A stretch of DNA of 64,000 nt from Streptomyces niveus (GCF_002009175.1 NZ_CP018047.1:1612001-1676000), one strand, 5' to 3'; shown: positions 1 through 8,895, counted from the first letter of the stretch. Made by a program: numbers and translations. Notes: generated by a model from the sequence alone, not told the origin.

Positions 1-23
1 CTTCCGGGACATCTGACCGGTCC

Positions 24-1265
24 CTACCGTCCCAGGTCGCGCAGGATCTCGCGGGCCGCGCGGGAGCCGGAGGACAGGGCGCCCTGGACCGAGCCCGTCG
101 TGCGGTGGTCCCCGCATACATAGCGGCCCGTTCCGGCGCGGGAGGTGCGGGTGAGGGGCTGGGGAGGCGGCATCGCGGGCAGGGCCTCGTGGACGGTGCG
201 TACCGTCAGGAGGTCCCAGCCCGCGGTGTCCGTGCCGTACGCCTCCGAGAGCGCGTCGCGCAGGGCGCGCTCCCTGCCCTCCGTGTCCTCGCCGAGGACG
301 GAGGCGGCGACGAGCGAGGAGCCGGCCGGGGCGTAGCCGGGCACCACCTCGCTCAGGACGCAGCTGTTGAGGAAGCGCAGACGCGTGTCGGTCAGCAGCG
401 TCGGCTCGGTCAGGGGCGGTTTCGGCGCGGTGTGGAAGTAGGTCGTGACGACGCGGTAGGGCGGCATGTCGAGGTCCGGCAGCAGACGCGACGCGGGCCC
501 CGGCCCGGTCGCGACGACCACCACGTCCGCCGCCGTCTCGGTGCCGTCGGCCAGCAGGACGCCGTCGTCGGTGAGCCGGTCGACCGGGGAGCCGAACCGT
601 ACGGTGCCCGTCGGCAGCGCGTCGGCCAACTGCCGTGGCACCTCGCCGATTCCGTCCGACGGCAGGCAGAGCGTGCCACGCAGCATGCTGCGCCACACCA
701 GATGGAAGACGCGGCTGGAGGTCTCCAGGTCCTCTTCGAGGAAGACGCCCGACAGGAACGGCCGGAAGAACAGTTCGGTGAACTCCTCGGAGATCCCCGC
801 CGCCGCGAGGGCGGTCCGTGTCGTGTGGTCCTCGGCGCGCTTCAACGGGCCCACGGGCCCGAGCATGTCGCGGCCGGACAGCACGCCGAGCGCGAGCAGA
901 TCACGCGGCCCGGCGGGTCCGGCGCCGAGCAGGTCCTTGACCGTGCGGGGCGCGCGGGTGGGGTCGGCGAGGTGGAACCGGCCTCGGTCGGTGTGCACGA
1001 GAACGCCCGGCGTGAAGGGGCGCAGCCGCAGATCGCGCAGTGCCAGACGGCGTTTGGCCTGCGGGTAGGAGGTGTTGAAGACCTGGAAGCCCCGGTCGAT
1101 CACATGACCGTCGACACGGTCGGAGCGCATCCGGCCGCCGACGCCGTCCGATGCCTCCAGTACGCCGACGTCCAGACCGGCCGAGAGCAGATCGTGCGCG
1201 CAGGCGAGACCGGAGAGGCCGGCTCCGACCACCAGGATCTCGGGGGCGCCACGGGATGCGGGCAT
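24..1265 (-). CDS. NAD(P)/FAD-dependent oxidoreductase (amine oxidase / phytoene desaturase-like)
   Basis: A 413-residue flavoprotein. The N-terminal dinucleotide-binding motif GAGLSG (residues 14-19), an acidic residue about 20 further on and GVGGRMRSD fit the FAD-binding fold shared by protoporphyrinogen oxidase, carotenoid desaturases and amine oxidases. The C-terminal YVCGDHRTTGSVQGAL segment matches the conserved FAD-closing motif of that superfamily. The frame stays open upstream to about 1538, but the ATG at 1265 leads straight into the first beta strand. It lies 71 bp downstream of the MerR-type regulator gene and reads the same way, so the two are probably co-transcribed. The substrate is not identifiable; a porphyrin, carotenoid or amine is possible. 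The family call is firm, the reaction is not. Confidence 0.85.
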   Translation of the reverse strand: MPASRGAPEILVVGAGLSGLACAHDLLSAGLDVGVLEASDGVGGRMRSDRVDGHVIDRGFQVFNTSYPQAKRRLALRDLRLRPFTPGVLVHTDRGRFHLADPTRAPRTVKDLLGAGPAGPRDLLALGVLSGRDMLGPVGPLKRAEDHTTRTALAAAGISEEFTELFFRPFLSGVFLEEDLETSSRVFHLVWRSMLRGTLCLPSDGIGEVPRQLADALPTGTVRFGSPVDRLTDDGVLLADGTETAADVVVVATGPGPASRLLPDLDMPPYRVVTTYFHTAPKPPLTEPTLLTDTRLRFLNSCVLSEVVPGYAPAGSSLVAASVLGEDTEGRERALRDALSEAYGTDTAGWDLLTVRTVHEALPAMPPPQPLTRTSRAGTGRYVCGDHRTTGSVQGALSSGSRAAREILRDLGR

Positions 1266-1336
1266 GGGGGACCGTCCTTCGCGTCGGGGTCGCGCGGCCG
1301 GGGCGCCGTGCGGTTGTCGGTTCCAGGTGTCGGGTG

Positions 1337-2458
1337 TCAGGTGTCCTGTGCGGACAGGGCGGGCGGTGCGGGCGCGGCGGGGGCTGTCCGTGGTCCTCGC
1401 CGTTCCTCCTTCTCTTCGGCGTCCGGGTCCGGAGGCATGAGCGCGGCCGGTTCGGCGCCGTAGAGCGCGGCCAGCGTGACGATCGCTTCGCGCAGTGCGT
1501 GTACGCGTGACAGTCCCGGCGGCGGGGCCCCCGCCCATCCCGGCCCGGCGAGCACGACCACGGGGCTGTGCCGCGCCCCTTTCACGCCCCAGCTGCCCGC
1601 GGCGATGTGCTGTGCCAGCGGGCGGCTCGCGGTCGAGCGGGACTGGGACCAGAGCACCACCGCGCGGGGGCCGATGCGCCGGGCGGCCTCGTCGAGCGCC
1701 GTCACCGGTACGGCGGCGCCGAACATCCTTGTGGGCAGGCCGAGTTCGGCCAGTGCGGCGGTCAGGGCCTCGATTGGGAGGGTGTGCTGCTCGCCCGGGA
1801 CGCAGGCCAGCATCACCGGCCCGGCGTCGGTCCGCAGGGGCGGGGCGGCGGGTACGCGGCGCAGGGCCGACGAGATGTGCCAGGACAGCAGATGTTCGAC
1901 CTCGACGTACTTGTCACCGGCCGACGCCCACTTGCGGCCCACCGCGCGCAGGGCCGGCATCATCACGTTCTCCCAGGCGTGGACCAGGCCGTACTCCTCG
2001 ACGAACGAGGTGAGCAGTTCCTCCATGACGGGCGCGTCCAGGCGTACGGCGGCGCGGGACAGGCCCCGGCACTCCAACCGGACGTCGCCGAGCGGCAGCG
2101 CGCCTTCGTGTCCCGGCCGCCGGAGGACGGGGGCCGGCGTCTGCGGCGGGGGCGGGGGTGGTGTCAGGGGCCGGAGGAGGACCGCGCGGGCGGCCTCGGC
2201 GGGTGGCACCCCGGCGGCGGTCAGCCGGCACATCTCTTCGAGCATCGCCACGTCGCCGGGGGTCCAGCGGCGGTGCCGGCCGTCCTGGCGCGCGGCGGGC
2301 CCGAGGCCGTAACGCCGGTCCCAGGAACGCAGCGTGGTCGGTGAGACGCCCAGCCTGCGTGCTACGGCACCGGTGGAGACGCCGACGTCGTCCGGTGCCT
2401 CGCGCGAGGCGTAGGGGTCCTCACAGCCGGACTCGACCTCGTGCATCGACTTGCTCAT
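1337..2458 (-). CDS. MerR-family regulator with B12-binding-like C-terminal domain (LitR/CarH-like)
   Basis: A 373-residue regulator. Residues about 28-96 form a MerR winged helix (GAVARRLGVSPTTLRSWDRRYG). A proline-rich linker follows. Residues about 150-330 resemble the helix bundle plus Rossmann-like cobalamin-binding domains of CarH/LitR, with the segments WENVMMPALRAVGRKW, YVEVEHLLSWH and PGEQHTLPIEAL. The His in GEQH sits where CarH has its lower axial cobalt ligand. CarH/LitR proteins use adenosylcobalamin as a light sensor; whether this one binds cobalamin is inference. The ATG at 2458 was chosen because the frame upstream has no recognisable domain; another ATG lies at 2446. It diverges from the fasciclin gene and precedes the FAD oxidoreductase gene, which may be a target. 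Confidence 0.85.
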   Translation of the reverse strand: MSKSMHEVESGCEDPYASREAPDDVGVSTGAVARRLGVSPTTLRSWDRRYGLGPAARQDGRHRRWTPGDVAMLEEMCRLTAAGVPPAEAARAVLLRPLTPPPPPPQTPAPVLRRPGHEGALPLGDVRLECRGLSRAAVRLDAPVMEELLTSFVEEYGLVHAWENVMMPALRAVGRKWASAGDKYVEVEHLLSWHISSALRRVPAAPPLRTDAGPVMLACVPGEQHTLPIEALTAALAELGLPTRMFGAAVPVTALDEAARRIGPRAVVLWSQSRSTASRPLAQHIAAGSWGVKGARHSPVVVLAGPGWAGAPPPGLSRVHALREAIVTLAALYGAEPAALMPPDPDAEEKEERRGPRTAPAAPAPPALSAQDT

Positions 2459-2856
2459 CCGATCACTGTACGAGCGGACTCGACCACGCTGCGTGAGTGG
2501 GTGGTAACCACACGGCGACTCTGACAAGGGTGGGGCGTGCGGGGCAATGCGCGTCGTTTGTGCATCATTTGACGGGCCCAGCCGACGCAGAAGCGACGCG
2601 AGCAGGGAAACGCGCGATTCGCGATCCCGTCCCGGAGGCGATTCGAGAGGCAGCCGCAGGCCAGTGGTGCGAAGGGACAGGCCGCGCACCGGCCGGTTTC
2701 GGGTGCGCGTGGGCGCCGCTGTCACGAAATGCCCGGTTCGCTCGGCCGTGCGAACGTGAGGGATGTCGTTCGACCCGGACGGCAGCAGCAGGACAGGGCC
2801 GGACGGCGACCCCGCCCGCCCGGTGTTCCCGCTCTCCCCCCGCAGGAGGAGTCCCC
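2459..2856. promoter_or_regulatory. Divergent intergenic region between MerR-type regulator and fasciclin genes
   Basis: This is 398 bp of non-coding sequence between two divergent starts, so it must hold both promoters. I found no convincing coding frame and no single operator that I would defend. Just ahead of the fasciclin start there is a strong Shine-Dalgarno sequence (aggagg, about 2843-2848). Confidence 0.5.
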
Positions 2857-3474
2857 ATGAGCATCTCCCGCAACGCCCGCAGTCCCCGTTCCTCGCGCGG
2901 CTCCCGCGCCCGCCGCGCGGCGGTGGCGGCCTGCGCCGCCGTGGTCCTGCCCGTGTCCATGGGAGTGCTGGCGCCCCAGGCCTTCGCGAGCACGACCGCG
3001 ACGGATCCGTTCGGGCCCGAATGTTCGTCGCTTCCCCAGAAGGGAGCGGGCAGCGCCGCGTCCATGGCATCGCAGCCGGTGGCGACCGCCGCGTCCCAGA
3101 ACCCCCAACTGTCCGCGCTGACGGCGGCGTTGCGGCAGGCCGGGCTGGTGGACACGCTCAACAACGCGAAGAACGTGACGGTGTTCGCACCGACCAACGC
3201 CGCGTTCGAGAAGATCCCGAAGGCGGATCTCGACGCGCTGCTCGCGGACAAGGCGCAGCTGACCAAGGTCCTGACCTATCACGTGGTCGGCGAGAAGATC
3301 AGCAAGTCGCAGCTGTCCAACGGTACGTTCACGACGCTGGAGGGCGGCACGCTCTCGACGACGGGTTCCGGCTCGACGTTCAAGGTCAACGACACGGCGA
3401 ACATCGTGTGCGGCGGCATCACGACGTCGAACGCCACGGTCAACCTCATCGACACGGTGCTGATGCCGAAGTAG
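2857..3474 (+). CDS. Secreted fasciclin (FAS1) domain protein
   Basis: A 205-residue protein. An Arg-rich n-region and a hydrophobic core (residues 20-40) end at QAFA-ST (about residue 44), a typical signal-peptidase I site. Residues about 75-203 are one FAS1 domain, with the H1-type motif NVTVFAPTNAAF and the H2-type motif LTYHVV. FAS1 domains serve in adhesion or ligand binding at the cell surface; no enzyme activity is expected. The start at 2857 follows an excellent ribosome-binding site. The gene diverges from the MerR/B12-type regulator and ends at a strong hairpin, so it is probably monocistronic. Confidence 0.9.
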   Translation: MSISRNARSPRSSRGSRARRAAVAACAAVVLPVSMGVLAPQAFASTTATDPFGPECSSLPQKGAGSAASMASQPVATAASQNPQLSALTAALRQAGLVDTLNNAKNVTVFAPTNAAFEKIPKADLDALLADKAQLTKVLTYHVVGEKISKSQLSNGTFTTLEGGTLSTTGSGSTFKVNDTANIVCGGITTSNATVNLIDTVLMPK

Positions 3475-3495
3475 GCACCCGTCACAGGCCCCGGC

Positions 3496-3525
3496 CCCGC
3501 CTTCCCCGCCCGAGGGGAGGGCGGG
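3496..3525 (+). terminator. Intrinsic terminator-like hairpin after fasciclin gene
   Basis: A GC-rich stem of about 12 pairs (3496-3507 with 3514-3525, one G-U pair) closes a 6-nt loop, 22 bp after the fasciclin stop. There is no U-tract, which is usual for Streptomyces terminators. Confidence 0.65.
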
Positions 3526-3564
3526 TCCCGGTGCCGCCCGGCGCCCGGGCCCCGCACCGTAGAG

Positions 3565-3583
3565 TTGGGTGAGGCAAACCTAA
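3565..3583. promoter_or_regulatory. Iron-box-like operator (DmdR/IdeR type) upstream of BlaI-M56 pair
   Basis: The 19 bases ttgggtgaggcaaacctaa match 16 of 19 positions of the actinobacterial DtxR-family consensus TTAGGTTAGGCTAACCTAA. The site ends 51 bp before the BlaI start. Placement and match suggest iron repression; the match was made by eye. Confidence 0.6.
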
Positions 3584-3634
3584 ATCGGTGTCCGGGCACC
3601 TCCGTCCCGGTCGGCAGGCAGGGCGGTAGGGGAA

Positions 3635-4015
3635 ATGGCTGAGGACGGCCGGGCCGCGAGGCGCCCGCACGGTGAACTCGTCGCGGACGTGCTGGCCATT
3701 CTCTGGCAGGCCGAGGCACCGTTGACGCCGCAGCAGATCAGTGACGCCCTCGGGCGGGACCTGGCCAGGACGACGGTGACGACCATCCTCGCCCGCCTGT
3801 ACGAGAAGGGGACGCTCACCCGGACCCGCGAGGGGCGGGGCTTCGCCTACGCCGCGGTGGACGACGCCGCCGGCCTGGCGGCCGGGCGCATGCGGCGGGA
3901 GCTGGAGCGTGAGCCTCGGCGTGACCTGGTGCTGAAGCGGTTCGTGTCGTCGCTGTCGGAGGGCGACGAGGAAGAACTGCGGCGCCTGCTCCTGGAGACC
4001 GGGGAGAGCGAATGA
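3635..4015 (+). CDS. BlaI/MecI-family winged-helix repressor
   Basis: A 126-residue regulator. Residues about 10-80 are a winged helix of the BlaI/MecI/CopY type (ELVADVLAILWQAEAPLTPQQ, then TTVTTILARLYEKGTLTRTREGRGFAY, recognition helix and wing). The C-terminal helices form the dimerisation part. Family repressors are inactivated by cleavage or by a partner M56 protease. The stop overlaps the start of the M56 gene by 4 bp (ATGA), so the two are translationally coupled. An iron-box-like site lies 51 bp upstream. Confidence 0.92.
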   Translation: MAEDGRAARRPHGELVADVLAILWQAEAPLTPQQISDALGRDLARTTVTTILARLYEKGTLTRTREGRGFAYAAVDDAAGLAAGRMRRELEREPRRDLVLKRFVSSLSEGDEEELRRLLLETGESE

Positions 4016-4959
4016 CCCTGGTCCTGGCCGTGGTCGTCCTGACGCTGCTACTCCCCTGGGGTGCGGCGGCTGCCACCCTCCGGGTGGCCGCGCTCCTGCC
4101 GCCGCGGGAGGCGTGCGTGGCGCTGACGGCTGCGACGGCGCTGCTGGCCGGTGGCACCGTCTCGGCGCTGATCGGTCTGTTCCATGTGCCCTTCCTGGCC
4201 TCGCTCGAACGGATACCGCTGTCGCAGTCGGCGGCCGAGTGGCCGGCCACGGTGCCGGTCGCCGTTGTCGCCGGGGCGGTGCTGGCGGTTCAGACGGTGC
4301 TGTTGCTCCGCCGCTGGTACGAGCACCGCTCGCTGCTCGCACGGGGCTGGGCCTCCACCGGCGACGCGGTGCCCGACGGCGACCTGCTGGTCGTGCCCGG
4401 CAGCGCTCCGCAGGCATTCGCGCTGCCGGGACTGCGCAAACGGAGCGGGCGGATCGTGGTGACGACCGGCATGCTCGGGGTCCTCGGCCCCGCGGAGCGC
4501 GAGGTGCTGCTCGGTCATGAACGGGCACATCTGGCGGGCCGCCATCATCTGCTGTCCGTCACCGCCTACTTGTCCGCCGCGGTGCATCCCGCGCTGCGGC
4601 CGCTGCACCGGGCGCTGGACTTCCATCTGGAGCGGTGGGCGGACGAGACGGCGGCGGAGTCGGTGGGCAACCGGCGTCTGGCCGCTTCCGCGATCGCGCG
4701 GGCGGCGCTGGCCGGCGCGGACGCCGAAGGAGGGGACGGGCGCCGCGGCCCGTTGCTCTCGGTGGGTACGGGGCCGGTCCCGCAACGGGTGCAGGCCCTG
4801 CTCCGGCCGGCGATGGTCCGGCCGCGGACACGCGGGGCGCGGGCGGCCCTGGCAGGGCTCGTGACGGCCGTGGCGGTGTCGGCGCTGCTGGGCCTGATCC
4901 TGGCTTACGGGCTGCACGAGTACGTGGAACTCGCCGCCGAGGACGTACGCGCCCGCTGA
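4012..4959 (+). CDS. M56-family (BlaR1/MecR1-like) membrane metalloprotease
   Basis: A 315-residue membrane protein. Hydrophobic segments are at about residues 2-22, 37-57 and 82-100, with a last one near 285-305. The zinc-protease motif HERAH is at 169-173, followed by RWADETAAE, the likely third-ligand region. It lacks the penicillin-sensor domain of BlaR1, like many actinomycete M56 proteins. Known relatives cleave BlaI-type repressors; here the partner is the upstream gene, overlapping by ATGA. What signal it senses is unknown; the iron-box-like site ahead of the operon hints at metal or envelope stress. Confidence 0.9.
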   Translation: MTLVLAVVVLTLLLPWGAAAATLRVAALLPPREACVALTAATALLAGGTVSALIGLFHVPFLASLERIPLSQSAAEWPATVPVAVVAGAVLAVQTVLLLRRWYEHRSLLARGWASTGDAVPDGDLLVVPGSAPQAFALPGLRKRSGRIVVTTGMLGVLGPAEREVLLGHERAHLAGRHHLLSVTAYLSAAVHPALRPLHRALDFHLERWADETAAESVGNRRLAASAIARAALAGADAEGGDGRRGPLLSVGTGPVPQRVQALLRPAMVRPRTRGARAALAGLVTAVAVSALLGLILAYGLHEYVELAAEDVRAR

Positions 4960-5077
4960 GGACGTACCCCGCCCACCGGGACAGCCGAGCGACGACATCG
5001 ATGTAGACCAAATCCTGGCGCGCACGTATCGTTGGCTCCGAGTTGCTTCACACGCCTCTCCAGGCGCGGAGCACCGC

Positions 5078-5626
5078 GTGAGCCCGGGGTCAGAGGTGAC
5101 ATCCCCCTCCCCAGCGATTGGATGCGACGTGTACGACAGGGGGAGCGGATCGTCGGGTCCCTCCGAACAGACCGTGCGTCTCCTGGCCGCCGCGGGCAGG
5201 GCCGTGGACACCTTGATGGCCGAGCGGTCGCGTGCGCGCGGGCTGAGCTACCACCATCAGCTGGTCCTGGAGACGCTGGCCGATCAGGGCCCGCACGCCC
5301 GGCGCGATCTCGCGGCGCGGATCGAGCTGCCGGTGGCCGACCTCTCACGGGCGATCGGCGATCTCGCGGCGCGGGGCCTGGTGCAGGTGATGGTCGTCAA
5401 TATCGGCGGCAGGCACGAGGTGGTGACGCTCACCCCGGCCGGTACGACGGAACTCATGGCGCTCCAGGACGACATGAAGTCGGTGCAGGACCTGTTGCTG
5501 GCATCCATCACGCGCGGTGAGCGCGCCCAACTGCACTACATACTGCGGCGGGTGTGCGCGACGGCCGCCCGTGCCGGTGCGGGGGAATCGGCTACGTCCC
5601 CGGCCCCGCCGGGTGGACCCTCGTAG
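5078..5626 (+). CDS. MarR-family transcriptional regulator
   Basis: A 182-residue protein from the longest start (GTG at 5078). Residues about 30-150 are a MarR winged helix: LSYHHQLVLETLADQGPHAR (entry helices), RRDLAARIELPVADLSRAIGDLAARGLV (recognition helix) and the wing VNIGGRHEVVTLTPAG. In-frame GTG codons at 5096 and 5129 are alternative starts, so the N-terminus is uncertain. Its 3' end overlaps the convergent ABC-ATPase gene by 35 bp. No target can be read from the sequence; the importer cluster next door is a possibility. Confidence 0.85.
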   Translation: MSPGSEVTSPSPAIGCDVYDRGSGSSGPSEQTVRLLAAAGRAVDTLMAERSRARGLSYHHQLVLETLADQGPHARRDLAARIELPVADLSRAIGDLAARGLVQVMVVNIGGRHEVVTLTPAGTTELMALQDDMKSVQDLLLASITRGERAQLHYILRRVCATAARAGAGESATSPAPPGGPS

Positions 5627-7064
5627 CCCGTCCCGAAACGGTGTCCGGTCCGCCGAGCGTGAGGATGTCGTCGGCGTGACGCGACACGAGGGCGAGGTCG
5701 TGGCTGACCAGGACGACGGCCAGGCCCCGGGTTGTCCGTAGGTCCCGCAACAGCGCCATGACGCCGGCGGCGGTCTCCGCGTCGAGCGCGGAGGTGACCT
5801 CGTCGCACAGCAGGATGTCGGGCTCGGCTGCCAGGGCGCGGGCGATGGAGACCCGTTGGCGCTGGCCGCCGGAGAGTTCGTGGGGGTAGCGGGCGGCGAA
5901 GGTCTCCGGGAGGCCGACGGCGGTGAGGAGTTCCGCGACCCGGGAGGCCCGCCGGTCGGCGGGCAGCGCGAGGTGCAGTTTCAGCGGCCGGGCGAGCGTG
6001 GAGCCCACGGTGCGGGCGGGGTTGAGGGCGCCGAGCGGGTTCTGCGGGACGAGTTGGATGCGGCGGAGCTGGTCGCGGCCGCGCCGCCGGTGGGTTCCGG
6101 TGAGCGGGCGGCCGTGGAGGCTGAGGGTGCCGCCCGTGGCCGGGTGCAGCCCTACGAGGGTGTGCACCAGCGTGGTCTTGCCGCAGCCCGAGGGACCGAC
6201 GACGGCGGTCAGGGCGCCGGGGCGTACGTCCAGGTCGAGGTCCGCGAGCACTTGGCGGCGGCCGGCCCCGGTCCCGACATGGGCAGTCAGCGAACGCACC
6301 GTCAGAACAGCTTCCTCACCACGGACTTGATGTCTGGTCGCCTGCGTCAGGTGGGTGGCGGAGTCCTCCCGGTCGGGCGCTCGGGTGGTGACCGGGCCGA
6401 GGACGAGGGTGTCGTCGGCGCAGTCGGCGACGAACCCGGGGTCGTGGCTGGCGAGGGCGATCGCGAGGCCGTGACGGTGCGCGAGGTCGCGCAGGAGGCC
6501 GGCGATCTCGTCGCGCAGCGCGGCGTCGAGTCCGGCGGTGGGTTCGTCGAGGAGCAGGATCTCGGGGCGGCGCGCGAGGGCGCGGGCGAGGGCGACGCGG
6601 CGTTGCTGGCCGCCGGACAGGGCCTGGGGGCGGCGCCGGTCCAGCCGCTCACCGGTGGGCAGCCTGACCTGTTCGAGCAGGTCGAGCAGTGCGGTACGGG
6701 ACTTGTCCGCGGATGTCTCGGTGATGAGCCGGCCCACCTTCATCCGGGGGTTGAGGCCGGACGCGGGGTCCTGGCCGAGGAAGGCCAGACGCTCGCGGCG
6801 AAGACGGCGCAGCCGTTCGGGTGCCAGGGTGAGGATGTCGTGGCCGAGGACGGTGACCGTTCCGGCGGTGACGGCCGCGTCCGGCGGTACGGCGCCGACG
6901 AGGGCGCGGAGCAGGGTGGTCTTGCCCGCGCCGGAGGGGCCGGTGACGGCGTGGACACGGCCCCGCTCCAGGGTGAGGCCGGCGTTGTCGAGCAGGGGGG
7001 TGCCGTCGGGCAGGGTGATGGACAGTGCGGTGACCCGGGCGGCGGACGGGGCGGTATGGCTCAC
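5592..7064 (-). CDS. Dipeptide/nickel-type ABC transporter, two fused ATPase domains (DppDF-like)
   Basis: A 490-residue cytoplasmic protein with two complete nucleotide-binding domains. Domain 1 has Walker A GPSGAGKTT (42-50), signature LSGGQQRR (149-156) and Walker B ILLLDEPTAGLD (169-180). Domain 2 has GPSGCGKTT (290-298), LSGGQRQR (397-404) and ILLCDEVTSALD (417-428). Separate DppD and DppF proteins are fused here, which is common in actinomycetes. The GTG start overlaps the stop of the permease gene (GTGA). Last gene of the iron-boxed importer operon; predicted to power uptake of a metal chelate. Confidence 0.9.
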   Translation of the reverse strand: MSHTAPSAARVTALSITLPDGTPLLDNAGLTLERGRVHAVTGPSGAGKTTLLRALVGAVPPDAAVTAGTVTVLGHDILTLAPERLRRLRRERLAFLGQDPASGLNPRMKVGRLITETSADKSRTALLDLLEQVRLPTGERLDRRRPQALSGGQQRRVALARALARRPEILLLDEPTAGLDAALRDEIAGLLRDLAHRHGLAIALASHDPGFVADCADDTLVLGPVTTRAPDREDSATHLTQATRHQVRGEEAVLTVRSLTAHVGTGAGRRQVLADLDLDVRPGALTAVVGPSGCGKTTLVHTLVGLHPATGGTLSLHGRPLTGTHRRRGRDQLRRIQLVPQNPLGALNPARTVGSTLARPLKLHLALPADRRASRVAELLTAVGLPETFAARYPHELSGGQRQRVSIARALAAEPDILLCDEVTSALDAETAAGVMALLRDLRTTRGLAVVLVSHDLALVSRHADDILTLGGPDTVSGRATRVHPAGPGT

Positions 7065-7909
7065 AGAGGTGTCTCCGGGCTGGGCCGGGCGGGCGCGAGG
7101 GCGTCGGCGGCGAGGTTGACGCTGATGGCGAGCAGTCCGATGGCCAGACAGGGTGCGGCCACGGCCCAGGGGTTGAGCAGGATGCCGGGGGCGTTCTCAC
7201 GGATCATCAGGGCCCAGTCGGCTTCGGGGGGTTGGGGTCCGAGTTGGAGGAAGGCGGCGATGGAGACGATGTAGACGCCTTCGACGAATCGCAGTCCGAA
7301 CAGGGCGAGGAGAGTGGCGCGGAGGTTGGGCAGCACTTCGCGGGCCATCAGGTACCAGAGTCGTTCGCCTCCGGCGGAGGCGGTTTCGACGTAACCGGTG
7401 GCTGCGATGGGGGCGGCGGCGGCCGCCACGACCCGCACGGCGTAGGGGGTGCCGAGGACGGTGGCGGCCAGGCCGACGGCCAGGCGTCCGCCGGATGGCC
7501 AGGCCAGGGCGATGAGCATGATGCCGAGCACGGCCGGCAGCAGGATGGCGAGGTCCGCGGCGCGTTCGACCCAGCGGCCGAACCGCGGGCGCAGGGCGGC
7601 GAGGATGCCGAGTGCGGTGGCGGCGGCGGTGACGGCCAGTGCGATGGCCAGGGCCGTGGCGATCAGGGGAGCGCCGCCGGACAGCAGCCGGCTGAGGACG
7701 TCGCGGCCCAGCAGGTCCCCGCCGAGAGCGGCGGTACCGTCCGCCGGGCCGTAAGGCGCGGCGAGGGGGCGGTCGATCGCGTGCGGTGCCAGCAGCGGGC
7801 CGGCCAGCGCGAGGACGAGGAGCAGCAGCGCGGGCAGCGCGCGGACCAACACTCGTGCACGGGACGGTTTTTGACGTCCGGTCATGGCGGCCGGAGCGGA
7901 AGCGGTCAT
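7061..7909 (-). CDS. ABC transporter permease, DppC/NikC-like
   Basis: A 282-residue inner-membrane permease with an N-terminal transmembrane helix (about residues 20-42), then the DppC-type binding-protein-dependent domain with about five more helices. The region ATGYVETASAGGERLWYLMAREVLPN is the EAA loop that contacts the ATPase. A GDLLGRDVLSRLLSGG segment after the first helix is a DppC/OppC hallmark. ATG at 7909 overlaps the stop of the DppB-like gene (ATGA), and the stop overlaps the ATPase start. Pairs with the upstream permease. Confidence 0.9.
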   Translation of the reverse strand: MTASAPAAMTGRQKPSRARVLVRALPALLLLVLALAGPLLAPHAIDRPLAAPYGPADGTAALGGDLLGRDVLSRLLSGGAPLIATALAIALAVTAAATALGILAALRPRFGRWVERAADLAILLPAVLGIMLIALAWPSGGRLAVGLAATVLGTPYAVRVVAAAAAPIAATGYVETASAGGERLWYLMAREVLPNLRATLLALFGLRFVEGVYIVSIAAFLQLGPQPPEADWALMIRENAPGILLNPWAVAAPCLAIGLLAISVNLAADALAPARPSPETPL

Positions 7910-8895
7910 GGGGTTGTTCCCAGTATTCGGTCGCGTACGTAGTCGGCCAGGAGCAGAAGTGTGCTGATGGCCGCACCGGTGGCGACGACGACTCCGGCGA
8001 CCAGCGGCGTGTCCCGGTCGGTGATGGCACCGGCCAGGACAGCTCCCACGCCCGGGTAGTTGAACAGGGTCTCCACGACCACGGCCCCGCCCACCAGCAT
8101 GCCGGCGGAGGTGGCGGTGGAGACCGCGACGGCGGGCAGGGCGCCGGGCAGCATGTGGTGGATAAGGATGCGGCGGCGGGGCAGGCCGTCGATGATCGCG
8201 GCCTGGACGTGCGGGAGATCGGCCTGGTCGGCGAGCGCTCCTCGTACGATCCGGCTGTTCCAGCCGATCTGGGGGATCGCGAGTGCCAGCAGTGGCAGCA
8301 CCAGCATGTCCCACGAGGCGGGCGCGCCGTCGGGGCCGGTGAGGGTGACGGCCGGGAGCCAGCCGGCCCACTGGGAGAACACCAGCAACAGGGCTACGGA
8401 GACGACGAATTCGGGCAGGGCGAACGCGGCGGTGGACGCGACGGCCACAGCCCGGTCCACCCGGCCGCCGGGGCGCAGGGCTGCCCAGCTGCCGAGGGCG
8501 AGCGCCCCGGTGATGCTCAGCGCCAGGGCGAGCGAGCCCAGAAGCAGTGTGTTCGGGAACGGCCCCGACAGGACCGAGGTGACGGGCTGTCCGTGTGCCG
8601 TGGTGCCGAGATCACCGGTGGGCAGGCCGCTGATCCAGTCCCAGAACCGTTCGGCCACCGGCCTGTCGAGACCGAGGGCCTCGCGCCGCAGCGTCGTGTC
8701 GGCCGCGCTCTCGCCGCGTTCGGAGGTGGCGTCGGCCGCGTCGCCGGGCAGGAGTTCGATCGCGGCGAAGACCGCGGCGAGCAGGAGCGCGAGCATGCCC
8801 AGCCGGCGGACCGCGAGCCGGGCGGCCCGGCCCGCTCCGGGAAGGTGACGGGCCGGGCCCGGCGCGGTGGCGCGCTCGGCGGCTGCCGGGATCAA
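7906..8895 (-). CDS. ABC transporter permease, DppB/NikB-like
   Basis: A permease of about 329 residues: N-terminal helix RLGMLALLLAAVFAAIELLPGD, a periplasmic region with the DppB-type stretch ALGLDRPVAERFWDWISGLPTGDLG, then five helices and an EAA-type loop (ADLPHVQAAIIDGLPRRRIL). The frame is open up to 9000, but a TTG at 8895 overlaps the stop of the binding-protein gene as TTGA, matching the ATGA and GTGA junctions that follow, so I prefer that start. It forms the channel with the DppC-like subunit. Confidence 0.85.
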   Translation of the reverse strand: MIPAAAERATAPGPARHLPGAGRAARLAVRRLGMLALLLAAVFAAIELLPGDAADATSERGESAADTTLRREALGLDRPVAERFWDWISGLPTGDLGTTAHGQPVTSVLSGPFPNTLLLGSLALALSITGALALGSWAALRPGGRVDRAVAVASTAAFALPEFVVSVALLLVFSQWAGWLPAVTLTGPDGAPASWDMLVLPLLALAIPQIGWNSRIVRGALADQADLPHVQAAIIDGLPRRRILIHHMLPGALPAVAVSTATSAGMLVGGAVVVETLFNYPGVGAVLAGAITDRDTPLVAGVVVATGAAISTLLLLADYVRDRILGTTP

